Of a DNA stretch of 64,000 nt, positions 39,512-50,134 are shown piece by piece. The notes under the pieces were generated by a model that had not been told where the DNA came from, ran no database searches, and was given only the letters and a program-made list of their open reading frames with translations. Position numbers and translations under genes: made by a program. This DNA is from Adineta ricciae (lineage: Eukaryota > Rotifera > Eurotatoria > Adinetida > Adinetidae): NCBI GenBank assembly GCA_905250025.1, contig CAJNOJ010000065.1, positions 372,001 through 436,000 of the forward strand, given 5' to 3'. Within the stretch, counting starts at the first letter, position 1; every line of letters starts with the position of its first letter.

Positions 39512-42164
39512 ATGATTTTCTCTGATGACACAATGGCTAATGCTCTCACGGTAAGTATTTAAAGTCTCGAGTACAGAAAAAATGATGAAAATGAAAGTTA
39601 ACGTTTCCTGTTGAAAATATTTGTTTCGAAAGTGAAGTTTATCTTGATTTTGAGTGTAAAGCATGTTTAGATAAGCATGTATGAATGCAATAAAATATAT
39701 GCGTTACTAATATTGTCTCTAAACCAACTTGCGTCGTCTGCGATGTTTTCTGAAAAAAGTGTGATAGATGTTCCAGTAACTATTTTACACGGATGTGTTC
39801 TTGTTTGTCCTTATGTCTATATATGTCCTAGTCGATTGTAATGCGTCGGTCATGCTTAGTTAGTTTTGTATTTCGGACGCATTCATGTTGATAGTTGGAG
39901 AAAAGAGAAAAAGAACGAAAGAAAGAGAGAGAGGAAAGCAAAGATCAAATATGTTCACAATTAAGTCGAAAATGTTAAACACCATTAGAATAAATATGTT
40001 TGAATGTTAAAAATAAAGCGATGTAGTGATTAGTGCGATGCGTATCAATGAAAGAATAATTCGTTTGATACGAGAGTAATGTATGTTGGCTAGTCAATTA
40101 TATTTCGAAGATTAAACACGACACTTTTGTCGTCATTCGACCGTGTGATTACCTGAGACAATTTTCACACTGTGTACGTGCCATCCTGAAACAATTTTTC
40201 TCAGAATTCAAGGTACATTTGTTTCCTTTAAGACGCAACGTTTACTCTTCTTAAGTTTATCGAACTTTGAATAATATAATTAGTTTATTTACTATATAAT
40301 TATCACATCGTTGTCAGTATTATCGAATAATAAATACTATAGACGCTACGTGATCGGATTCTATGGAAACAAACCTAGTGATCTTGAGTTTTTAGAGCAA
40401 GGCACTTGAATCAATGACTACTAGCACACACTACTGCGGATCCAGGTCACCTACTTCGTTTCGACGATGCGTCGTCTGTGGTTCAAAGTCAATTGGAATA
40501 AACTTCGGTGTTCAATCTTGTGCTCCTTGTAAAGGTATCCTCATTTGTCACTTCTTTCCTTCGACTCATTTTCAGCGACGATGATTACACTTCTTTTGTT
40601 TTACAATAGCCTTTTTCCGACGAAATGCAAGACGAAAGGAAGTAAGGCAAAGCGAAGAAGACGGATGTTTGTGCGAGAAAATAATTATGTTTGTTATAGC
40701 TTCTGGAACTACCGTGTCGACACCGTGATCTGAGTAGTCTGTTGGAAAATGAGAATGAAGCGAATGGAAGATCAATGCGTTATCTACAAATTCGTCGATG
40801 TTCATCATGTCGGTTGCGTCGAAGTTTTGAGATGGGTATGAAAGAAGAACTGGTGCGAACGGATGAAGAAAATGAACGATATAAGCAATTAGTCGATATA
40901 AATCGACAAAGACGAGAATTATTGCGACAACAACTACTGGAAATGAAAGCATTGCCTATTCCTCAGGTAAGTATGAGTACTTAAATGAATTCTCATCTTA
41001 AAGAGGTTGATATCCAAGAGATTAAGTATGAATATATACTCAGCGATGTAGAGTTTGCTTCGTAGTGACATATTTCTCGCCGTGACAACAGAGCGTGTCC
41101 GTGAGATCTTTATCTTTTGAAACACCTATCTCTTCTTCATCGCGTTAGTCGTCCGTTAAGAGGAGCAAAAGCGCATATTAACACGCTTGTTTTGAAGGTT
41201 ACGTTGTAGGAAACCATGAATTGTAGATTGGTATGCGCAAAGAATATTAGCCATCATATCATTAAGAAATATTGAAATGCAGTCAATCTTGTTTTCATTT
41301 CTCGTTTTGTCTTAGTGTATTTTCGCCAATGCGGAACTGTCACACGAAATAGACTGGACTCATCTCTCGAACATTGTCTATGCATATAATTCATGCTGTA
41401 TTCAAACCTATGTTCGGCAACGCACAAGTGTCATATTTAAAGATCATGCGTCAACAAAATCTGATCCTCAATTGAACAGTGTTTGTCCAACCTCTGCTGC
41501 TATGAGTATCGTTCTATCGGTTTCATCCTTTCTCAAGTCATTACCAGCTTTTTATTCTCTCCCGCGAGTTATTCGTAATTACCTTTGCAAAACAAATATT
41601 CGACCTTTGATCTTCCCAAATATCCATGAACTTCAACAATGTTGTTACCACGAGCCGTGGCAGGTAAGACGCTAGTCATTCTTTCTCTGTCACACATTCA
41701 TATGTATAGTCATCTGTTTCCAGATGGACGTCCTCGAAGGTACTTGGCGAATTATGTGTGGTCCACAGCTTTATCCACAATTTCAGCAAGCAGAACTATT
41801 AGCCTCAAAGAGTTTAGTCACTGATCCGATTGCGATCCGCCTGTTTTTCATCATTCTATTCTTCTCCACTCCTCTTCATTATCACCAGGACAGTGCAACA
41901 CCAACAAAAGTTCTTAAGAAGAAGCGACCTGTCACTGACACTCAAAATGCATACATCACTCTCCTGTGGAAGTATCTCTCATATCGGTATGGTTCGATGG
42001 AGACAGTTCGAATCTATACACACTTGGTTCATGTATATATAAAAATGCAGACGGTGGGATTCGGAATCTACACTCGGCTGGCAACACAGAAGAACTTGAT
42101 GCCGACGAATGAAACACTGAACAAACTAGTCGCAATAGATGTTCATGAGGTTCAAATCAGTTAG
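39512..42164 (+). CDS. Divergent nuclear receptor NR-3
   Basis: Near-copy of NR-2. The DNA-binding exons start at ATG 40414. A short upstream coding exon, 39512-39550 (MIFSDDTMANALT, 39 nt, strong GTAAGT donor, phase 0), can join in frame to the TTTTTAG acceptor before AGC AAG GCA CTT GAA TCA ATG. The first zinc finger is identical to NR-2, and the second has the same altered PCRHRD plus insert plus CSSC form. The hinge and early ligand-binding region differ clearly from NR-2 (HEIDWTHLSNIVYAYNSCC), while the later helices are almost identical. The stop is TAG at 42162-42164. If the upstream exon is not used, translation starts at 40414. DNA target and ligand are unknown. Confidence 0.85.
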
Positions 42165-44969
42165 GACGATGATAAACAATTGAAGCGTCATTTCAAAAGT
42201 GAAAAAGCTTGTAGTGTCTTTTAATCTTAAGGTAAATAAAAGTTGTCCGTGTATTTGTGTTATAGTTGCGTTAGTTTGTTCTTGTCCAATGATGGTGACA
42301 CTTAGCCATCCATTGAATGAAGGAACTTTTAGTGCAAGACAACTAGTTATTAAAGGATTATTTATTGTAAACATTTGATGAAATTCGTATAATATTGATG
42401 ACATATGCAAGGCAAAACGGCGTCTAGATAAAAAACGAAAAGTACTCGAATATATGTGAGTAGATTTTGTTTTCTTTTTATACTTTTCTCTAACATCGCT
42501 CTAATTGCACATCAAGTCAAAGCTGCGTTGTAGTTGTGAATTCAGGCTCTAATGATTGTCTTTTAGATCAATAAAAACAATATACTGATGTTCGAGAATA
42601 TTATCTTCTGTAAACAACATTTTCTAATTTTGTCACACTCAGTTGCGAAAATCGTTTTAAATTGAAAGAAGATATTCACTGCTATTAATAATTATGACAT
42701 AAACGAATGATTATCATACGATCTCAACATGTATGTAGCTTCTTGTTATCACATCAGCGTCAATTTTATGATGGTCAAATACTAGTTTAATAAAAACAAG
42801 TTTGTCTCAAGTAGGTACGCATTTCGCTGATGTTATCACGAGGTTAAAATTCATAAATACTATTTTCTCCCGCTTCATAATCAACAAGAATGATTGAAAT
42901 AATGTCTCGAACTTAGAATAATCACCAAATAAAACCCTGCGAATTCCTCAAGAGATTGTCCGATATACATTCCAGAATACGAATGAGAGTAAAAAATATA
43001 CCTCTGGCGGTATCTGTCAACTGTAAAAGCCTTTATTTAACAAATTCATATCCTCGCGCGACTTCTAGGTGTAATTTTATTTGTATATACCTCTGTTCAA
43101 ATGTCATTTAAATGCACTTCATGCTCGCATCAAGTTGGTATTTGCTTTGGACAAATCTATCTTATCTTTATGCGAGTCTTAATCTGATAGATTATTTAAT
43201 TTTAATTACTGGTCTTCAGATAATGTAATATTAGATGAAATCATAATACGAAGTAGAATGATCTTTTGAATCTCGCTTGTATAATATGACAAATGTTAAT
43301 CGTTTATGACGATTTTTACATCAATCATGTACAGTATGTATCTATTCATTATTCGACTTTATTCAGATTCAAATTGAAGACGACAATCTATTGCAGACGA
43401 CACAATTTGATTGACAATATTTCGTTCCAAGTAACCTTCTCTAAGTAGAAGATATTCTATATTGTTTCACTTATTCACAAATAGCACGAGTACGATCATT
43501 TATTCAACAGCTTCTTCAGTGATGATTCAGTTTGTTAATACTCATCAGTGACCTCAACGACAGGAAAAAGTACGAAGCCTGTCAACATACACGATTATTT
43601 TTGTACTTGCATTCACTCATAGTTCTCGGATTACTTGCTTTGACATTGTGAATCTCGTTCGTACTGATGAAAAATTTCTATTTATACCATCAACATGAAT
43701 CAGATGAAACTAATAATTAAACAACACCAAATAACATTTCATGCCACTCCAAGTAGAGCATTAAAATTACCTTCTCTACTCGATAACCTTCCGCGCCTGT
43801 CAAGGTCGCCTATTATTTTGTTATATCACATTTTCAAGAAAAGAACAAAACTCGGGATCGACATGTTTTGTGTTCCAATAGGGAATTGATTCATCAGCAT
43901 GGGTTCTCGGCGTGAAAAAGTAAAATATTGGTGACATGCTGTAGAATTTCATGAATCAATCAATCATTTCAGTTCAGCCTACTGCTCATGACACAGAAAT
44001 GTCCAGATAAAAGATAATAATGGTGTAACAGACAGAAAAATCCGTCCAAAACACATTTCATTAGAGAAACGTGTAATTTTTGCAATGACAGAAAAACAAG
44101 GTTATTCGTCGCTGATGTACGGACGTTTTTCTTTTTCTTTGCTTCTTTCACCTATCGTCGTAGACTAGAGTAGCATATAAAAAGTATATTCACGAGTACA
44201 AAGTCTAACAGGAGACATTCTGTTTCTTTACTTACTTTGAGAAGTACGCCTCGTTGAAATAATTTGAATTCCTTTTTTTGTGCATCCATTGATGATGAGA
44301 TCGTTTTTGTTATATTTCTTTGAGAGCCAGGAAAGAGGAAAAACAAGCCCGCGTATGAAATATTTTGCTCGACAACGCCCTGTAGTCAATCTAATAACAT
44401 AGATGTTGTGGGTTGTACTTTTAACAATTTCCAACCCCTGTGAACCCTTACAATCGTCGATTCATTCTTTCTTGGAGAAAGTCTGTGTGTCTTTGAAAAA
44501 AAAATAGAACAAATGAGAACAAGTGATGGCTTTTCATAGTAAGGGAGACGAATGACGACGAGGAAAATCTTTATTTTTTCTTAAGCGCGAGACGAAAGGT
44601 TTTATATCTGTAGATAACCTTTTCTATTTTTGTTTTTCGCGTGCGGAAAGAAAGGATCAAGCGGTAACAATATGTTCTAAAGCCTCAGACAGATTTCAAT
44701 GTAAAAACGACATAAACAAACACAACATTGTCTTTTTTCATATCGATATTATACGCGAAACAAAATAGTTTGTTGTTTTGTATTATTCCCGCTTATATTT
44801 ATCGTCACTTTACTCGATTGCACCATCAGAAAGAAAAAAGACGTAATTCATGTTCTGTAATACAAGAGAAAGAAAATCTGAAGTTTTTCTCTTTTCATTT
44901 AGTCAAACATATTCAACGACGTCGACAATCAATGACATTATTTTGATTTGATCAAATTAACCTATTACT
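42165..44969. other. Intergenic between NR-3 and NR-4
   Basis: About 2.8 kb of AT-rich sequence with only short unmatched open frames. It presumably contains the NR-4 promoter. No repeats or mobile element are recognised. Confidence 0.5.
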
Positions 44970-47677
44970 ATGGATCTAGCATATGCTGTCGGTCACAGTG
45001 AACTCGCGGTAATTTTTTTAGTGGTTTTTATACATTTTTCTCTATAATTAATGACGGTTAAAACATTCTATTTGAAAGTAATTTAAATCTGCTTTTGTCT
45101 TTGTTAGAATACAACTAATATTTTTCTTTCGCACGTCAGCTAAGTAAAACCTTCGATTACAAGTGTAAATACACATAAGTCATACAGTACGTTACTGACG
45201 GCGGGTAAATAACAACATTTCTTACAAAAATCGATCTCGAATACTAAATATAAATGTTAGAACAGTTATTGTACTTTGCAACAACGAGTACCGGTGTATT
45301 ATATATATATATCCTTGATGCACTCTAACTTCATATACCCCGATGGCATTCTTCAAGCACATGTCAGATGGTCGACCTGGAAAAAGATAAACATCTTTTC
45401 TAGACAATGAACGTTGAAGTTCTTTCGACTATCTGATACAGTTCAGTACTAACTAAGATAACTATATCCATAGTTTTAGTCTTCTCAATGACAACTCAAC
45501 CAGCTGACCGTATTTGATTGTTTATCCATGTTTTTCTTGTATCGCCTCTCTTCTTTTCTTTAAACCCATGTATAGAGAGTAAATGTTGTTAAGACGGTCA
45601 TCACAATAACACACTCATCATTTTTCGAGTTAAATAAAAAGTACAGGAAACAAAAAAAGCATACAATGTCATACGTTTTTCGAAGAGGAAATCGTTGAAC
45701 TCATATTGTCCTTCATGTTCTAATTGATTTTTTCAAGAGTTCGAAATCAGGTATTCTTCAACAATGATGATAAAAAACAATTCTATTTCTATAAAGTTGA
45801 ACGAGTGGAATCTGATGAAATTTTATTTTGTAGGAGATAGCGATGAATAGTACAGTTGAACAGTACCATCGTCGATCATCATATTCCACGCGAGAATGCA
45901 TTATCTGTGGTTCGAAAGCAATTGGTATAAATTTCGGTGCACCGACGTGCGCACCTTGTAAAGGTAAATTGAATCATCAGTTTCTTCTCGCATTTCTCCT
46001 GTGATTGCCTAATAGCTTTCTTTCGACGTAATGCCCGACGGAAAGAAGTAAGAAAATAAATCAATATATCAACGATGTTATCTATTTATCGAAATATTTA
46101 TCATCGACTAGATCCTTAATTCACCTTGTCAACATTCGGAATTGAATGTATCAAAGAAAAGTATAGACGAAACAAGCGATGCAACAAGTCATTATATGCA
46201 GATTCGCCGGTGTTCGTCATGTCGTCTGCAACGATGTTTTGAAGTTGGAATGAAAGAAGAACTAGTTCGTACAGATGAAGAAAATGAACGACATAAAAAG
46301 CTTGTTGACAATAACCGAAAGCGACGACTCTTCTTGAAACAACAACAAGAATTGAAAGATGACAAGTCAACAATATGTCAGGTATGAGAGCTGAAAACAT
46401 CCTCATAGAAGATTAACGATTAGATGAAAAGTTAATTAATCTTTTGTCATTAATATAGCTTTTGACAAGATGAAGCATGAAAGAAAATGCGAGCGCAGGT
46501 CACGTTACTTTCACATCAGAAGTACGCAATAATTACAAAATTAATGAAAATGATAAACGAGAACATTCTATAATGCGCGATATGTGTTATATCTTTCAGC
46601 TATTTCAATGAAGCACTCCGGTGAAATTTGACGTCATCCGGTTGTCTTTAGAGCGCACAGAATGCATTTTATTCTGTTTCTATGACTAGGCCAAAAATAT
46701 CATTCTACTTTTAAAACAGGATCGTTTCAGTACATCCACCAAATTGTTTGCTGCGTATTATTCATCAAATATCATCGAGTAGTTTCTGGAAAAAATGAAT
46801 AATCGAACAAACTACTTTATATTTTATAAATTAAATGATATTTTCTATTTTAGCGTGTCGTGTGTAGTGGAAGTCTATTGAATGAATTGGACTGGCAACA
46901 TTTATCTAATGTTGTCTATGCATACGATACTTGTTGTTTAAAAACTTTCCTTGAACGACGAGCGACGCTGTTTCCTACTGGAATGCATGAGAAACGATCT
47001 ATCGCAGAATATTCCACATTAGTGCCATTTAATCTAGTATTATCCGTTTCGTCATTCGTGCGCGCACTGCCTGCGTTTCAGTCTCTGTCACGAAATGAAC
47101 AAATAGCAGTGTGTAGAAACAATCTGCGTCGACTAATGCTTATCAACAGTTATGAACTTAATCAATCTTGTTTCTCCGAGAGATGGCAGGTAAAGTTTCT
47201 TGCAGATTTCAAGATGAAAAAAAAATATTTGCCCATTTATAGTCCGACGTTCATCAAGCTTCTTGGCAATTCTTATGCGGTTCAGAACTTTACAAAGAAT
47301 TAGCATATTCCGAGCGATTAGCCGAGAAAACTTGGATTGCCGATCCGATTGTGACGCGCGTTTGGATCATTATCATTTTTTTTTCCACATCACTGTTTTG
47401 TTACTACGATTCGAAACCTTCCGTGTCACGATTGAAGAAAACATCACCACTATTCGATAGACAGAACGCCTATGCCACTCTCCTGTGGAAATATCTGTTA
47501 CATCGTCACGGAGACATCGAATCAGTGCGGATCTACTCTAATCTCATGCGCGTTTACTTAAATATGCTACGTGCAGGATTGCTTGTTAATATTCATGTAA
47601 GATCACACAGAGACCTTATGCCTGCACACGAAACGCTCGATCAGGCAGCCATATTTGATACGAATAGTAATTCATAG
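44970..47677 (+). CDS. Divergent nuclear receptor NR-4
   Basis: A candidate first exon at 44970-45008 (MDLAYAVGHSELA, 39 nt, phase 0) joins in frame to GAG ATA GCG ATG after a TTTTGTAG acceptor; otherwise the start is ATG 45843. The first zinc finger reads CIICGSKAIGINFGAPTCAPC then KAFFRRNARRKE. The second is altered as in NR-2 and NR-3: PCQHSE, a long insert, then RRCSSCRLQRCFEVGM. The ligand-binding region has LDWQHLSNVVYAYDTCC, LPAFQSLSRNEQIAVC and WKYLLHRHGDIESVRIY. It is clearly older than the NR-2/NR-3 pair. The stop is TAG at 47675-47677 and an AATAAA lies at 47764-47769. Confidence 0.87.
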
Positions 47678-48533
47678 AGAAAACAAATTCATGACCTTTT
47701 TATCTGTTACCTGTAAACATGGTTTTTTTTCGATAAATTTATCAATCTTTGTTCTTTTGTTCAAATAAAATGCTAATCAACAGTCAAATGCTCGTTTTAT
47801 CTTCCGTAATTGCACAATGATAATTGAGATTATCAAGTTCGTATGAGAAAAAAACTATTATTAGTCAAGTGATATTGAAAGAATTGTTGAGAACATATAA
47901 GGAAGTTCATATGAATATGGGCAAATTTCATTTTATAACATCTCAAATCTTCTTTATTCTAGAATTTCTGCTACATAAATACATTTTTTCTATATACAGA
48001 ATACCATAAACATCTTTAACGAAACTTCAGACAAAAACAGAATGGAAAAATACTCTTGTTTCGAAGAAGAAATTATGTCGCAAGCGACATGTACTTATTT
48101 TACCGTTTATTCAACGTTTGTACCTACTCTCTAGATGATGGGATGATGGGAAAACTTCGGGGTTTTCTCTCTAGATTAGCAATGACTAACATAGTAATCC
48201 TGAAAATGAATCATCATTGTGATATTAAAAAAAAACTTTCTTAATATACGTAAAATGTCACCTTTCCACACTATATTTGATAGTGTACTGTATTACCTTG
48301 TTAAATGACATTAAACATACTTTCCTCTTACCTTTGTAACTATAGCTACAGAATAACCATTTCGCTATTTATTTTCTCCCTCTCTCTCTCTTCTCCGATG
48401 AATACACGCACGGTTACAGAGTCATATGTGCGAGTCAGCGAGGTAGGGTGAGGAAAGAAAAAGAGAAGAAGCTTTCCTATATTTCTATCATTAGTAGAAG
48501 AACGACGTCTTTTTTCTAGCAGCACAAATTCAG
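47678..48533. other. Intergenic between NR-4 and NR-5
   Basis: NR-4 3' flank and NR-5 5' flank. The CT-rich sequence before 48520 ends in CTAG and may be the acceptor of a leader intron. No gene is recognised. Confidence 0.45.
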
Positions 48534-49859
48534 ATGCCTTCAAAACTAAGTAAATATCAATCGTGGCTCAATATTCGCGAATGTGCTGTGTGCGGAGCAA
48601 GAGCAATAGGAATAAATTTTGGAGTGCTGACGTGTTCGCCATGTAAAGGTAAACGAATCTTTGATTTAATAAATATCTTCTATGATTGTTTACTAGCGTT
48701 CTTTCGACGTAATGCTAAAAAAGCTGATGTAAGCAATTTCTTTCATTTGAATTCGTTTTTTTTTATGGAAAGAATTTAGTGTTTAAAACTGGCTTGTCGT
48801 TCATCGCATTTCAAAGGCCAATCCAATGCAATTTGTTCGGATCTACGTCATTGTACATCATGTCGTTTACGTCAATGTTTCTTTGTTGGTATGAAGATTC
48901 AAATGATTCGTTCAGACGAAGAGAATCAACGTTATCGAGAACTTATCCAAAGTAATCGTGAACGAAAACGAGATGTTATCTTGTTACAAGAAAATCAACA
49001 GGATTTTCAAATTATACCACGAGTATAAACTAATCCATCTCTTCTTAAACCGTAATTAATGTTTCCATTTTTGTTTTCTTAGGGAATCTTTTCACCCTGC
49101 ACTACTCTTGATGAAAAAGACTGGGGTCTTTTGTCGAATGTATTCTATGCATATGAAAATTACTGTGTACAACAGTATAAAGCAACACGTGAAAAGATCT
49201 TTGCTACAAATATACAATATACCGATGAGAAATCATTTTATTTACGGTATCATACAGCAGCCCGTGTGAATAGCGTCAGTTCAGTTCTATCATTTCTCTC
49301 CTCAGTACCAATTGTACGTTCACTTTCGCGTCGAAAGCAATTCTTTTTATGTCAACATAATACAGCAGCGCTCATTATTCCGAATGCGTTCGAACTTGAA
49401 CAAGTCTGCTTTTCTGAACCAAAACAACTTGTTCTCGACCGTACAGCCGCTCAGTGTACGTACGGTGTCTCATTATTCGAACAATGGGTCTTTATGAAAC
49501 AGAGACTTGATGTGATAATTGTCAACGATCCAGTTATTACGCGTCTGTGCTTGATAATCCTATTCTTTTCTACTCCTCTACTTTGCTATTTTGATCCAAC
49601 ATTACCGGCAATTTCCATTGCAAGTATTGTTTATTTGAATAAAATTCAAAATTCTTTTGTCAATCTGTTATGGAATTATTTACTCCATCGGCAAGGATAT
49701 CTTGGTACTATTCGCATTCTGAACAATCTCATACGAGCTTATTTACAATCACAAAAATTCCTTCAGACAATCCAACATCAACTTCAAACACAACGCGATC
49801 TAGACGAAATGAATACAATGTTGAAGCGAGCCTACGTATTTGATAATCAAGAGAATTAA
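48534..49859 (+). CDS. Divergent nuclear receptor NR-5
   Basis: The first finger is CAVCGARAIGINFGVLTCSPC then KAFFRRNAKKAD. The second reads ACRSSHFKG, then AICSDLRHCTSCRLRQCFFVGM. It keeps four Cys, but with a much longer first gap (about 14 residues) and a short second gap (5), unlike the usual 5 and 9. The final exon (about 49084-49859) encodes a ligand-binding-like region with EKDWGLLSNVFYAYENYC, LSRRKQFFLCQHN and WNYLLHRQGYLGTIRIL, equivalent to the other cluster members. Exon structure of the DNA-binding part matches NR-2 to NR-4. The intron present between the last two exons of NR-2 to NR-4 is absent here. The stop is TAA at 49857-49859. Confidence 0.87.
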
Positions 49860-50134
49860 ACAGCAGAAACGTGCATTTGTGTTTCATTGAGTATATTTTT
49901 ATTTGTTAGTTAATTGTGTAAATCAAAAACTATATTCAAATGAATATTCTTATCGTTAAAACTTTTCTATTTTTCCATGTCGAATAAACGATATCAGTGA
50001 ACTGTCATCTCGGCGTCTTTTTTTTCTCTGAATAATAATAATTCAAATTTATTTGTATCAAATCGGAACTAGTTTTGATGTTTTTCTTTCGTTTTAAATA
50101 TTTTACAAAATCAGAATGAAAAGTAATAAGCGCG

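Noticed and set aside
40572..40952. 126-codon antisense frame over NR-3 (and the shorter 36121-36357 over NR-2)
   Set aside because: Exact shadow of the zinc-finger exons on the other strand; repeated only because the loci are near-identical.
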